A DNA stretch of 64,000 nt from Argopecten irradians (Eukaryota; Mollusca; Bivalvia; Pectinida; Pectinidae). The position numbers and the translations under genes were made by a program. Positions 11,903 through 26,700 of this stretch are shown here, one piece after another. Every line of letters starts with the position of its first letter. The first letter of the stretch is position 1. The stretch spans positions 65,456,969-65,520,968 of the forward strand of contig NC_091134.1 of assembly GCF_041381155.1 (NCBI RefSeq), written 5' to 3'. Under the pieces are notes generated by a model. It made no database searches, was not told the DNA's origin, and saw only the letters and a list, made by a program, of their open reading frames with translations.

Positions 11903-12891
11903 GAGAGATTGGGGTTTTACATCAGTATGATAATTCACTGAAGAATATAACATATTCTGAAAATTAATCAATATGGAATTATTCTTATGAAAATATTTAA
12001 AATGGATTGAAATGTTGTACTTATTGTTGTATATCCCCGTTTTATCGATGGGACTATTTCATCTACTGTTATTGTTAGACTGGATTGCCTGCCGTAGTTT
12101 TTCTACTCTCCACTAGGCTTTGCTCCGAAAATACAACGACAGGTCAGGGCTATCGATCTTGGGAATTTGATTGGCTAATATTTATATCGTTCAGGGGATA
12201 TTCCATTTCAAAATGGCGTCTGCATATTTCCGCGGAAAAAATACCAACATCTATTTTTTGGAATTGCCGACCTCTAATTCGCTATACAATGGTAAATTGT
12301 AAACAATATCAATAATTTATTGATAGAAAAGAACTATACATACCATTTGTTGTATTGGGTGTTGAAACGTGAAATTGTCTTTTGAAGCAGACGCTCGGGG
12401 GTTTTCCGGTACACTCATCATGAGTAGATGTCTAGTCGTTGATTTTAAATTGTAACGTTCTTAGACTATTTCAAGTACCTTTTCAATTCTGAATGCTTCC
12501 TAAGCAATATCGAAATTTCATTTCCACCTCGTTGCCATTATAAACAGAATGGAGTCTCCGATCTAAATGAACCCAACGATTTGTTGATTGAATTGACCAA
12601 TCAGAATAATTTTGGTCAGGATCTTGACCAAAATGGCGGCCTTACCTTTTTTAGTATTTATGAGCGCAGCCTAGCGGAGAGAATTGGTACTTAGGCAGGT
12701 AGTCCAGTCTAAGTCTATTGTTATTGTATAGTCGGTTGTCCGTGGCAAGAACTCAACTTTTTCTCGCCAAATCATTGGCTGTTCCATGAAACTATACCTT
12801 TTATTTTTATACTTTATTTTTCACCCTTATTCTTTTTTAACGAGAATGACTTTATCCATGTAAATATAAGCATTGCTCTCATGTTTTTGAA

Positions 12892-12975
12892 ATGCATTGG
12901 TGTGTAACATACAATGAGTGTTCTAGTATATCTATCTGACGCGCTAGAACACCCAATGTATGTCACACAACAATG
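12892..12975. repeat. Inverted repeat, arms about 33 bp
   Basis: The left arm (GTGTTCTAG and upstream) and right arm (CTAGAACAC and downstream) are reverse complements around a spacer of about 18 bp. It could form a hairpin or be a MITE relic. Confidence 0.6.
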
Positions 12976-15044
12976 TATGTCAAAAATATGACAACCAATG
13001 CTAAAGTGATTGTGTTGAAACAGTAATATACTGTGATATCAGCTAAACTGAATAATGACACTCATTTTAAGCATAAAACATTTTATTTGTCAAGATGATA
13101 TAAGAAAAAACGTATACGACATTGTAGACTCTCATTCCATATTTATGCATATAATACACCATACAAACATAGCTAAACTCATACATACCGTACAAACAAA
13201 GCTAAACTCATACATTTATACCGCATCACGCCACATCCTGAGTTTATGTATGCACTATATACCTTTCCTGATCATTTCGTTGGTGTATTTTTGCATGATG
13301 CCAAAAACCGATATACCATGAATAATCTGATCAAAATTTAACAACTAATATTGATGGTGACAGATATATGGCATATAACTGGATTTAAAAAAAATTACTT
13401 TTTCATCATTTCTCTATCATTCACACGCTAATTATTTTTACATTGATTTTCAATATTGTAAATCGTATAATCGGTTTCAACACGTTAAGCCTAAAGTTAA
13501 CAAAATAACAGCAATCCGCGCACAAAGCGATTACAAACAGTTTGAGTTCCATCTGTCACATGTGTTATAGTAAGAACTTATCATTTGAAAGATCTGGGGT
13601 TGTTTTCTAACTATTATGATAAAATAATTCCGTTATCATCAAATTGTTGTTGCCTTTGTCCAGATGACATTGTGATTTCGACTTCCTGATTAAGCATGTG
13701 AGAGCAAAAAGTTAGGCGGAGCACATCTCAAAAGCCATATACTTTGTCTGGAATACTGCTGTAGTTGAGAGGTATCTGTATGTGTACAATGATTATATGT
13801 AATACTATAATTTAAAAATTAATATTGAAAAGTATATACAGTATATATGCATACAGTTGTGTCTCCTCCTGTGTGAGGATATTTAATGTGATGTAATGAG
13901 AACACATGATCAGTGTCGGAACTTGTGTATCAACTCCAGCCACATCAACCACGATTGACCTAGAGTAATGAGGAAGTCCGACTGACAGGCTGGTCATCCC
14001 ACATGTACATTATGTTTTATATAATAAATAGAGAACGCACGGGTTTATTACAAACACGCACATTGTATTGACTGCAAAATATTATAAATATAACATTATG
14101 AAAACACATCTTTTAAATGCCTAAAATCAACAACACTGATGTCATTTGTAATATATTTTAGACGTAGATTTAAGCATATTAGAAACTGATTATATCATTC
14201 TAAAACTAACATTCCTAACAGGTAAAATTTAAAGACACAAAATAATGATTTACTCTTTCCTCACGCTCCACACGTTCTCATTATTGTTTAATCTTAACAT
14301 CTCTTGACAACCATAACTATATATTCTTTTATTTTTCCCAAACATTAACGCTAAACCCCATGCTCTAAACTGAGCCGCTATGACATTCTATAGGGCAGCA
14401 GAAAAATTGACAACATCAATAATGGATTAATTGACATGAGTGACTGTACAAATATCAAACCAGTGTCAGTTGGTACCAAAAGTTGGGGTAAGCTATAAAA
14501 ACAGAAATTTGTCTGAAACGTAATTTAATATTTGCTAGCAATTGCACGATTTGTACCATTTCAATAATGGCCTCATCGCTTTCAAATTCTTACCACCACG
14601 AAATTAATATGATAGAGCCCATTTTGAATAATTATCAAGTATTAAATGGTGTCGTTCTAGATATTCCTTATAAATCAGGATAAATATGCATTTTTGGTAA
14701 TTGAATATTTAAAAAAAAACGATGTTCGTGTAAAACAAACAATTAGAAACCGTCCGCTACCTCACCCTAAGAGTTAAAAGTTGCGGTTCATAAATGTTCA
14801 CCCGAGAGTTGATCTTACGTTGAACCTAAACATTCTACATCTTATTTTGACGTGTCATGTCAATTAATTATAAGCAGACAAACTTTCCTTTGTGTAAGAA
14901 GCTATGTTAATGAATTGAATTTTAGTAATTAAAGTGTGTTACATTTAGGTTTAACTCTGTTGAATATTCGTTTGCATATCCAACAGAGAGTCTCATTCTC
15001 ATCTAGTTGCACAGAAGACCGGCGATTCAATAAAAAATTACGGA

Positions 15045-15955
15045 GGAATTGCCATCCACAAATGTAAACAAGATTTATATAAGAGGGATGCTTTGTCATC
15101 CACAAATGTAAACAAGATGTATATAAGAGGGATGCTTTGTCATCCACAAATGTAAACAAGATGTATATAAGAGGGATGCTTTGTCATCCACAAATGTAAA
15201 CAAGATGTATATAAGAGGGATGCTTTGTCATCCACAAATGTAAACAAGATGTATATAAGAGGGATGCTTTGTCATCCACAAATGTAAACAAGATGTATAT
15301 AAGAGGGATGCTTTGTCATCCACAAATGTAAACAAGATGTATATAAGAGGGATGCTTTGTCATCCACAAATGTAAACAAGATGTATATAAGAGGGATGCT
15401 TTGTCATCCATAAATGTAAACAAGATGTATATAAGAGGGATGCTTTGTCATCCACAAATGTAAAAGAAGTTGTATCCAAAATGTAACAAGATATAAGAGG
15501 GATGCTTTGTCATCCACAAATGTAAACAAGATGTATATAAGGAGAGTGGATGCTTTGTCATCCACAAATGTAAACAAGATGTTAAAGAGGGATGCTTTGT
15601 CATCAAAATGTAAACAAATGTTTGTCATCCACAAATGTAAACAAGATGTATATAAGAGGGATGCTTTGTCATCCACAAATGTAAACAAGATGTATATAAG
15701 AGGGATGCTTTGTCATCCACAAATGTAAACAAGATGTATATAAGAGGGATGCTTTGTCATCCACAAATGTAAACAAGATGTATATAAGAGGGATGCTTTG
15801 TCATCCACAAATGTAAACAAGATGTATATAAGAGGGATGATTTGTCATCCACAAATGTAAACAAGATGTATATAAGAGGGATGATTTGTCAGCCATAAAA
15901 GTAAACAAGATGTATATAAGAGGGATGCTTTGTCAGCCATAAAAGTAAATAAGAT
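15045..15955. repeat. 44-bp minisatellite
   Basis: About 20 copies with core TTTGTCATCCACAAATGTAA. Copies are almost identical except at 15460-15640, where several are shortened or scrambled, and at the right end, where CATCC becomes CAGCC. The 44-bp period rotates frames, so the short ORFs here are by-products. Confidence 0.93.
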
Positions 15956-16280
15956 ACATTTGTATATATATATTACAAAATATTAACAAAATATAAGAGG
16001 GAATCCTTTAAGCAAGTCACTATACCGTCCAGCATTTAGTAACAAGCTTTATCAGGAAATGGGATGAATTTTCAATACATGTGTTTAAAAAAAATACAAA
16101 ATACTGAGTCGCGTTGGGTGAAACACTTTATATTTCTTCTAATTGCTCCTAGTATGTGTTCACAGCTGAAGAAGCATTGACAAGTTTTGATTGTACCTAA
16201 AACTTATTAGGAGCGATACAAAAGGCCGAATTAAATCAGTAGTTAAATCATGAAAGCAAAACCAAAATATCTAGAGGCGT
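15956..16280. other. Spacer between minisatellites
   Basis: Unique AT-rich sequence between the 44-bp and 35/37-bp arrays. Nothing recognised. Confidence 0.6.
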
Positions 16281-19030
16281 TATTATATAACTTCACTACC
16301 TATGAACAGACAGAAGTGTCATTTCACACTAGCTATGAACAGACAGTAATAAATTTACTTCAAACTAGCGATGAACGGACAGACGTAAATGTTACTTCAC
16401 TAGCTATGAACAGACAAAAGTAAATGTTACTTCACACTAGCTATGAACAGACAGAAATAAATTTACTTCAAACTAGCGATGAACAGACAGACGTAAATGT
16501 TACTTCACACTAGCCATGAACAGACAGAAGTAAATGTTACTTCACTAGCTATGAACAGGCAGAAGTAAATTTTACTTCACACTAGCTATGAACAGACAGA
16601 CGTAACTGTTACTTCACTAGCTTTAAACAGGCAGAAGTAAATGTTACTTCACACAAGCTATGAACAGACAGAAGTTAATGTTACATCAGTAGCTATGAAC
16701 AGACAGACGTAAATGTTACTTCACACTAGCAATGAACAGACAGACGTAAATGTTACTTTACTAGCTATGAACAGACAGACGTAAATGTTACATCACTAGC
16801 TATGGACAGACAGAAGTAAATGTTACTTCACACTAGCTATGAACAGACAGAAGTAAATGTTACATCACTAGCTATGAACAGACAGACGTAAATGTTACTT
16901 TACACTAGCTATGAACAGACAGAAGTAAATGTTACATCACTAGCTATGAACAGACAGACGTAAATGTTACTTCACACTAGCTATGAACAGACAGACGTAA
17001 ATGTTACTTCACTAGCTTAAACAGCAAATAAATGTTACTTCACACTAGCTATGAACAGACAGAAGTAAATGTTACTTCACTAGCTATGAACAGACAGACG
17101 TAAATGTTACTTACACTAAGACTATGAACAGACAGAAGTAAATGTTACATCACTAGCTATGAACAGACAGACGTAAATGTTACTTCACACTAGCTATGAA
17201 CAGACAGACGTAAATGTTACTTCACTAGCTATGAACAGACAGACGTAAATGTTACTTCACTAGCTATGAACAGACAGACGTAAATGTTACTTCACACTAG
17301 CTATGAACAGACAGACGTAAATGTTACTTCACTAGCTATGAACAGACAGACGTAAATGTTACTTCACACTAGCTATGAACAGACAGACGTAAATGTTACT
17401 TCACACTAGCTATGAACAGACAGACGTAAATGTTACTTCACACTAGCTATGAACAGACAGACGTAAATGTTACTTCACACTAGCTATGAACAGACAGACG
17501 TAAATGTTACTTCACACTAGCTATGAACAGACAGACGTAAATGTTACTTCACACTAGCTATGAACAGACAGACGTAAATGTTACTTCACTAGCTATGAAC
17601 AGACAGACGTAAATGTTACTTCACACTAGCTATGAACAGACAGACGTAAATGTTACTTCACACTAGCTATGAACAGACAGACGTAAATGTTACTTCACTA
17701 GCTATGAACAGACAGACGTAAATGTTACTTCACACTAGCTATGAACAGACAGACGTAAATGTTACTTCACTAGCTATGAACAGACAGACGTAAATGTTAC
17801 TTCACACTAGCTATGAACAGACAGACGTAAATGTTACTTCACTAGCTATGAACAGACAGACGTAAATGTTACTTCACACTAGCTATGAACAGACAGACGT
17901 AAATGTTACTTCACACTAGCTATGAACAGACAGACGTAAATGTTACTTCACTAGCTATGAACAGACAGACGTAAATGTTACTTCACACTAGCTATGAACA
18001 GACAGACGTAAATGTTACTTCACTAGCTATGAACAGACAGACGTAAATGTTACTTCACTAGCTATGAACAGACAGACGTAAATGTTACTTCACACTAGCT
18101 ATGAACAGACAGAAGTAAATGTTACATCACTAGCTATGAACAGACAGACGTAAATGTTACTTCACACTAGCTATGAACAGACAGACGTAAATGTTACTTC
18201 ACTAGCTATGAACAGACAGACGTAAATGTTACTTCACACTAGCTATGAACAGACAGACGTAAATGTTACTTCACACTAGCTATGAACAGACAGACGTAAA
18301 TGTTACTTCACTAGCTATGAACAGACAGACGTAAATGTTACTTCACACTAGCTATGAACAGACAGACGTAAATGTTACTTCACTAGCTATGAACAGACAG
18401 ACTAAATGTTACTTCACTAGCTATGAACAGACAGACGTAAATGTTACTTCACACTAGCTATGAACAGACAGACGTAAATGTTACTTCACTAGCTATGAAC
18501 AGACAGACGTAAATGTTACTTCACACTAGCTATGAACAGACAGACGTAAATGTTACTTCACACTAGCTATGAACAGACAGACGTAAATGTTACTTCACAC
18601 TAGCTATGAACAGACAGACGTAAATGTTACTTCACACTAGCTATGAACAGACAGACGTAAATGTTACTTCACACTAGCTATGAACAGACAGACGTAAATG
18701 TTACTTCACTAGCTATGAACAGACAGACGTAAATGTTACTTCACACTAGCTATGAACAGACAGACGTAACTGTTACTTCACTAGCTATGAACAGTCAAAA
18801 GTAAATGTTACTTCACGCTAGCTATGAACAGACAGACGTAAATGTTAACTACAACACTAGCTATGAACAGGCAGAAGTAATGTTACTTTACACTAGCTAT
18901 GAACAGACAGACGTAACTGTTATGAACAGTCAAAAGTAAATGTTACTTCACTCTAGCTATGAACAGACAGACGTAACTGTTACTTCATTAGCTATGAACA
19001 GGCAGAAGTAAATGTTACTTCACACTAGCT
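16281..19030. repeat. 35/37-bp minisatellite with mixed unit lengths
   Basis: About 75 copies with core CTAGCTATGAACAGACAGAC. Units occur in two length classes, TTCACACTAGC (37 bp) and TTCACTAGC (35 bp), frequently alternating. The left end (16281-17150) and the last 250 bp are more divergent than the homogeneous middle, as expected for an array homogenised from the centre. Confidence 0.93.
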
Positions 19031-19113
19031 ATCTGCGCGGAAAAAAATCTTCGATGTATGATGAAAATAAAGGTTTTTGAGCAGTGTGTTCCTTTCGATA
19101 GAAATGGTTTTTT

Positions 19114-19149
<36 letters not shown>

Positions 19150-19375
19150 TTTCTTTGATCGTTTCCGGTTTTTGCCAAACAGTAGTTTCATCGTTTGAAA
19201 CTCTTGCTTGTTGTGGATCATTTCCTTAATTCTCTCAAAGATTTTAGAAAGTTCATCAAGTCGATACCGCCGATAAAAAGGATTGGGATTGAGAACATGA
19301 TAAAAGCTAATACAGACGCCATTGCTTCTGAAGTCGTCCGGCGATCCGTCGCGCATATTTTCTTCCTAAGAGACA
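19031..19375. other. Spacer with poly-T tract
   Basis: Contains a run of about 30 T near 19119-19148. A 113-residue minus-strand ORF (19356-19015) crosses the tract and is lysine-rich because of it. Its first 70 residues do not match a family I know. No gene is called. Confidence 0.5.
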
Positions 19376-20870
19376 CTGCAATAGATCAAATTAAGATAAT
19401 GAAGTATAACATTGGTTACACAATAGATCAAAGAAAGATAATGAAGTATAACATTGGGATACACAACAGATCAAATTAAGATAATGAAGTATAACATTGG
19501 GTTACACAATAGATCAAATTAAGATAATGAAGTATAACATTGGGTAACATAAATAGATCAAATTAAGATAATGAAGTTATATAACGTTGGGATACACAAC
19601 ATATCAAATTAAGATAATGAAGTATAACATTTGGATACACAACAGATCAAATTAAGATAATGAAGTATAACATTGGGTTACACAATAGATCAAATTAAGA
19701 TAATGAAGTATAACGTTGGGATACACAACATATCAAATTAAGATAATGAAGTATAACATTTGGATACACAACAGATCAAATTAAGATAATGAAGTATAAC
19801 ATTGGGTTACACAATAGATCAAATTAAGATAATGAAGTATAACATTGGGTTACACAATAGATCAAATTAAGATAATGAAGTATAACATTGGGTTACACAA
19901 TAGATCAAATTAAGATAATGAAGTATAACATTGGGTTACACAACAGATCAAATTAAGATAATGAAGTATAACATTGGGTTACACAACAGATCAAATTAAG
20001 ATAATGAAGTATAACATTGGGTTACACAATAGATCAAATTAAGATAATGAAGTATAACATTGGGTTACACAACAGATCAAATTAAGATAATGAAGTATAA
20101 CATTGGGTTACACAACAGATCAAATTAAGATCAAATTAAGATAATGAAGTATAACATTGGGTTACACAATAGATCAAATTAAGATAATGAAGTATAACAT
20201 TGGGATACACAACAGATCAAATTAAGATAATGAAGTATAACATTGGGTTACACAACAGATCAAATTAAGATAATGAAGTATAACATTGGGATACACAACA
20301 GATCAAATTAAGATAATGAAGTATAACATTGGGATACACAATAGATCAAATTAAGATAATGAAGTATAACATTTGGGTTACACAATAGATCAAATTAAGA
20401 TAATGAAGTATAACATTGGGTTACACAACAGATCAAATTAAGATAATGAAGTATAAACATTGGGTTAACACAACAGATCAAATTAAGATAATGAAGTATA
20501 ACATTGGGTTACACAACAGATCAAATTAAGATAATGAAGTATAACATTGGGTTACACAACAGATCAAATTAAGATAATGAAGTATAACATTGGGTTACAC
20601 AACAGATCAAATTAAGATAATGAAGTATAACATTGGGTTACACAACAGATCAAATTAAGATAATGAAGTATAACATTGGGTTACACAATAGATCAAATTA
20701 AGATAATGAAGTATAACATTGGGATACACAACATATCAAATTAAGATAATGAAGTATAACAGTGGGATACACAATAGATCAAATTAAGATAATGAAGTAT
20801 AACATTGGGTTACACAATAGATCAAATTAAGATAATGAAGTATAACATTTGGGATATCAAATTACGAAAA
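19376..20870. repeat. 43-bp minisatellite (regular part)
   Basis: About 35 copies with core AAATTAAGATAATGAAGTAT. Copies differ mainly at GGGTTACAC versus GGGATACAC and AATAGATC versus AACAGATC. Confidence 0.92.
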
Positions 20871-22130
20871 TGAAGATTTAACATTTGGATACACAACAGA
20901 TCAAATTAAGATAATGAAAGTATAACATTTGGGTTACACAATAGATCAAATTAAGATAATGAAGTATAACTATTGGGATATCACAATATATCAAATTAAG
21001 ATTAATGAAGTATTACGTTGGGATACCATCACAACAAAGCAAATTATAGATAATGAAGTATAACATATGAGATACCCAACCAAATAAAATTAAGATAATG
21101 GAAGTATAACAATTGATACACAACAATCAAATAAGATAATGAAGTAAACATTTTGATACACAACATATTCCAATTAGATAACAGTATATATGGGATTACA
21201 CAATAGACAAATTAAGATAATGAAGTATACATATACACTTCAAATTGAAGATAATGAAGTATGTATTGGGATACACACATGCCACAAATTAAGATAATGA
21301 GAGTATCAACATACACAAAGATCAAATTAAGTTAATAAGACCTCACACATATCTGATCAAATAATGAATATACACATATTTGTTCAAATTGATAAAAATA
21401 ACAAAAAAACTATTAAGATAATGAAGTATAACAAGGGTTAACAATACATATCAAATTAAGATAATGAAGTTATACACACAGATCAAATTACAGTTAAGAT
21501 AATGAGAAGAAATAGATATGATTGATAATGAAGTATAACATCGTACACAATCAATTAAAATTAAGATAATGTTGAAACATTGGGATACACAACAGATCAA
21601 ATAAATGAAGTTAAGCCCTTGCATGAAACAAATCATGGGCATACACATCAAATCAAATTAAGTGAACGTATAACATATTACACAACAGATCGATAATTAT
21701 TTCTTGATATTGAGTATTAGTAAGATTGTTACACAATAGATAATTAGATAATGAAGTATAACCGTTAAATATGAATATACACATGTTTACGTACTAACAT
21801 GATGGATTACAGATAATTATACATGTAGTTAGCACAACATCAGATAATGTTCATACATTGGTTTAATAATAGATCAACATCATTCCATATCATCTCATTA
21901 TACAATCATCAACTTAACTATTAAAACATTGGGTTTCAGATCACTCTTTAAGATAATGAAGTATAAATGTTTGATACACAACATTAATGGACGATAACAG
22001 TTGGGTAAGGATCAATCTAAGTATTTCATTGTATACTACAAAAGATGTCAAATTACAGATAATGAAGTATAACATTGACACAAAGGATGTAAGATAATGA
22101 AGTATAACATTTACACAACATAATCAATGG
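20871..22130. repeat. 43-bp minisatellite, badly degenerate part
   Basis: The same 43-bp words (GATAATGAAGTATAAC) persist but spacing and sequence fall apart, with many small insertions and deletions. The change from near-perfect to strongly scrambled copies is abrupt at about 20870. Confidence 0.8.
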
Positions 22131-23000
22131 ATATAGGATCAGTACCATCATAAATGTTACTATATAGAATGGAGTATGAACAGACATAATAAATGTATAG
22201 AATGATATATTAATGGATGATCAGATCAACCATCACAATCAGGATAATGTAGCCATATAATTGATACATCACAGTAGGATAAGTACCATCAAATGGATGT
22301 AGGATCAGTATCATCAATGTATCAGTACCATCAAATGGATGTAGGATTACCATCAGCTATACATGAAGAATGGATGTATAAATGGATCATGTAGCATACA
22401 CATCATGAAATGGATGTAAGGATCAGATGTCATCTTCATCATATGGATATGAACAGTACCATCATAATGGATGTAGGATCAGTACCATCATATCAGATAA
22501 GATGTAGATCAGTACCAATGTAGATCACAATGAAGATAATGTAATGTTCATCATCAATGTAGATACAATACAACAAATGTTACATCAGTAGCTATCAAAT
22601 GGACAGGGATCAGTAACATCATCATAATACAGACAAATGTAAGATCCTAGCCTATCGAATAATGGACAGTGTATCAATGTTACTTCACATAGATGTAGAA
22701 GTCACATGGTGTACATCACTATAATATGAACAGTACGTAAATCATATGGAATAGACAGAGTACATCATAATGGATAAATGTTTCATCATAATGGTATGTA
22801 GGATCAGTACAACGTAAATGTGACTTACATCATACAGGATGATGTAGACAGTAAATGTAGGATCATAACTATAACAGACAGAGTAAATCACTTCACATCA
22901 TAGCTATGAACAGACAGACGTCAAATTTTACTTTCGTAGCTATTAATAACAGACGTTGCATTATTTCTACATTTTTTTTTTTAAATGTGGTTCACACACT
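22131..23000. repeat. Mosaic of three neighbouring repeat families
   Basis: Words of the 26-bp family (GGATGTAGGATCAGTACC), the 35/37-bp family (GAACAGACAG, GTAAATGTTACTTCAC) and the 43-bp family (GATAATG) are interleaved at sub-unit scale. This is unlike ordinary array decay and may be a consensus artefact. No gene seen. Confidence 0.75.
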
Positions 23001-23511
23001 GTCCTAATACACAAGACCTTTCAAAGTAACAAAACTTATTGAAAAGCAGTTTTTACATCACAACACTATACGAGATTGTAAACTATTCCGTCTGTCCTGA
23101 ACCGATATGACGGTCGACCTGTGTCCTAAAATTGATTGAACGGGTCAGATAAATGATGTGTCCTAAAAATTGATTGTAAACAGGTCGTACCTGTGTCCTA
23201 AAATCACTAAAATTGATTGACGGTCGTAAATGTGTCCTAAAATTGATATGACAGTCGACCTAAATGTTACTAAAATTGATGAACAGGTCGAAATGTTGTC
23301 CTACTATGAATTGACGGTCAAATATTAGGACTTCCACTAGTCGATGAACGTTACCTATGAAGGAGTACGTTAATGTTACTTCACATCTAGATGTATGAAC
23401 AGACAGGATGTATGTAATGTCACATCATATGTATTTATAGGATTCATACAGACGTAAATGGTACATAACTATACATATATATACAGACAGATAGGAGACA
23501 GTAGTACATAC
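23001..23511. repeat. Scrambled copy of the TSP1-exon downstream intron
   Basis: Contains degenerate 28-bp units (ATTGACGGTCGACCTGTGTC) as found at 25561-25630, 27790-27890 and 28950-29220, then ACTATGAAGGA and a corrupted intron start. It is the third copy of the duplicated intron segment following a TSP1 exon, interrupted by words from nearby minisatellites. Confidence 0.65.
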
Positions 23512-23714
23512 CTGACAGACAGTTTCAGGACATTTTCCTGTCAGAACAGAAGTACAATGTTCTTCACAAGCTAAGACAGACGTAAATGTAGGATGTAGGA
23601 TCGCTGGAGCCGGATTATTACACAGACGATCTGGTATCCTGGAACCGGTCACACAGGTTAATGAACAACTTGACCAAGTATTAGGATCAGTTCCATGATT
23701 ATGATTGCCGTCAA
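23512..23714 (-). pseudogene. Damaged TSP1 exon copy (exon 10)
   Basis: Recognisable by [30 protein letters not shown] and an intact donor CAG|GTATGT. It is 203 nt instead of 171, so the phase rule of its sisters is broken. The extra bases include GATCCTACATCC (a 26-bp-repeat word) and TTTACGTCTGTCT (a 35/37-bp-repeat word). The exon body still reads open, but two TSP1 cysteine spacings and the second half are altered. It is either a pseudo-exon or an assembly error. Confidence 0.75.
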
Positions 23715-26700
23715 CTGAAACAATACAATCATAATGAGTAGAATATATGAATATCTTAGTCTTATTACATATCTATAATGACAGAATATATGTAAATATT
23801 AGATCAGAACACAGACGTAAATACAGTACCACATATGATGAACGCTATCTGTACAGTTATGTACGGTACATGCCATCATAATTGGATGTAGGATCAACAA
23901 TCACATATCTCATAATGGATGTAGGATCAGTACCATCATAATGGATGTAGGATCAGTATCATCATAATGGATGTAGGATCAGTATCATCATAATGGATGT
24001 AGGATCAGTGTCATCATAATGGATGTAGGATCAGTATCATCATAATGGATGTAGGATTCAGTACCATCATAATGGATGTAGGATCAGTACCATCATAATG
24101 GATGTAGGATCAGTACCATCTTAATGGATGTAGGATCAGTACCATCATAATGGATGTAGGATCAGTACCATCATAATGGATGTAGGATCAGGTTCCAGTA
24201 CCATCATAATGGATGTAGGATCAGTACCATCTTAATGGATGTAGGATCAGTACCATCATAATGGATGTAGGATCAGTACCATCATAATGGATGTAGGATC
24301 AGTACCATCATAATGGATGTAGGATCAGTACCATCATAATGGATGTAGGATCAGTACCATCACAATGGATGTAGGATCAGTACCATCATAATGGATGTAG
24401 GATCAGTACCATCTTAATGGATGTAGGATCAGTACCATCATAATGGATGTAGGATCAGTGTCATCATAATGGATGTAGGATCAGTGTCATCATAATGGAT
24501 GTAGGATCAGTGTCATCATAATGGATGTAGGATCAGTACCATCATAATGGATGTAGGATCAGTACCATCATAATGGATGTAGGATCAGTGTCATCATAAT
24601 GGATGTAGGATCAGTGTCATCATAATGGATGTAGGATCAGTACCATCATAATGGATGTAGGATCAGTACCATCATAATGGATGTAGGATCAGTACCATCA
24701 TAATGGATGTAGGATCAGTACCATCATAATGGATGTAGGATCAGTACCATCATAATGGATGTAGGATCAGTACCATCATAATGGATGTAGGATCAGTGTC
24801 ATCATAATGGATGTAGGATCATAGTCCATCATAATGGATGTAGGATGTAGGATCAGTAGGATCATCATAATGGATGTAGGATCAGTACCATCATAATGGA
24901 TGTAGGATCAGTCATCATAATGGATGTAGGATCAGTACCATCACAATGGATGTAGGATCAGTACCATCTTAATGGATGTAGGATCAGTAGCATCATAATG
25001 GATGTAGGATCAGTGTCATCATAATGGATGTAGGATCAGTACCATCATAATGGATGTAGGATCAGTACCATCATAATGGATGTAGGATCAGTACCATCTT
25101 AATGGATGTAGGATCAGTACCATCATAATGGATGTAGGATCAGTGTCATCATATTGGATGTAGGATCAGTACCATCATAATGGATGTAGGATCAGTACCA
25201 TCATAATGGATGTAGGATCAGTACCATCATAATGGATGTAGGATCAGTACCATCATATGGTCATAATGGATGTAGGATCAGTACCATCATAATGGATGTA
25301 GGATCAGTACCATCATAATGGATGTAGGATCAGTGTCATCATAATGGATGTAGGATCAGTACCATCATAATGGATGTAGGATCAGTGTCATCATAATGGA
25401 TGTAGGATCAGTACCATCATAATGGATGTAGGATCAGTACCATCTTAATGGATGTAGGATCAGTGTCATCATAATGGATGTAGGATCAGTACCATCTTAA
25501 ATAATGGATGTAGGATCAGTACCATCATAATGGATGTAGGATCAGTACCATCATTATGTCGGATGTACGGTCGATCCTAAAAATTGATTGACGGTACGAC
25601 CTGTGTCCTAAAATTGATTACGGGTCGACCTCTGTCCCCGAACCTGTCACAATATTCCTTTCCGTCGATAACTATGAAGGAGATGAATATTGCAGGTGTT
25701 TTATTGGGGTCGTTACATAACTAGACATATATAATACGATAGGAGACAGTACATACCTGGACACGGAGTTTCAGCACATTTTTCTGTATCAGAAGCTTGC
25801 CCTTCACACTGAAGGCCTTCGTTCGCTGGAGCCGGATTATTACACAGACGAGATCTGGTCTTGGAACCGGTCCCACAGGTTAATGAACAACTTGACCAAG
25901 TATTCCATTCTCCCCATTTGCCGTCAACTGAAACAATATATCTAGAAATATGAATATCTTAGTCTTATGTATATCTGGACATGATATTATATAGGTAAAT
26001 ACATTCCTAGACATGAACGTCTGGAGTTGTGTACGGTACATGCCATCATACAGATCAACAATCACAAGACTAATGAAACCTCCACATATATCTGATATCT
26101 ACGTTAGAATATTTAGTGTCACATTGAAAAATAAAATGAATTACTTTTCTAGAGAGATAAGAAAAATTATGTAACGCGTTAACATCTCGTTTTTTACACG
26201 TTAGTTATCTCCTTCAAACATCAAGAAAAGAGATATTGATAAAATCACAGTCATTCTAATGCTTGAAGAGCTTGGGGCACTGTCATAATTCAAGCCCTTG
26301 CATGAAAAAATCATGAGTTGTCTCTTTTACTATATTCTTAACGCGATAATTATTCTCGATATTAACGCGTTAGTAAGCTGTTTTAACGAGTTAGTTATCT
26401 CGTTTTAACCCGTTAAATATCAATATACACATATACGTACTAACATGCATGGATTACAGTCAATTCTGTCTTAGCGACCACATTGACATAAAGTTCATAT
26501 GTTTAATAAGAGCATTTCCACAGGGTCTCATATAATCAAACTTAACTATTAAAGCCGTTTTTCTGTGATGGTCTTTGTAGACATGTTTGTACATCTTAGA
26601 CGAAACTAGTTTTGTAAGAGGTTTGATCAATCTAGGCCTATTTGCTTGTACAACTACAAAAGATGTCTATTACAAATGCACATTGACATAAAGCTAATAT

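Larger units (their letters stand above)
11371..15044. other. Intergenic, no gene seen
   Basis: No exon with recognisable domain or coherent splice borders. Short ORFs (11695-11967, 12085-12315, 13055-13321, 13812-13997) look like chance. Small repeats inside are listed separately. A Cys-containing stretch near 14935-15030 on the minus strand is not recognisable. Confidence 0.55.

Noticed and set aside
14929-15159. Minus-strand ORF with LCWICKRIF, reminiscent of a zinc-binding motif
   Set aside because: Most of the frame is 44-bp repeat, and the short Cys pair alone is not enough to call a domain.
19015-19356. A 113-residue minus-strand ORF with a polylysine stretch
   Set aside because: The lysines come from a poly-T tract and the rest matches no family I know; no splice or promoter context.
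15045-25560. CRISPR-like arrays
   Set aside because: The units are contiguous tandem repeats without unique spacers, in a eukaryotic context with introns.
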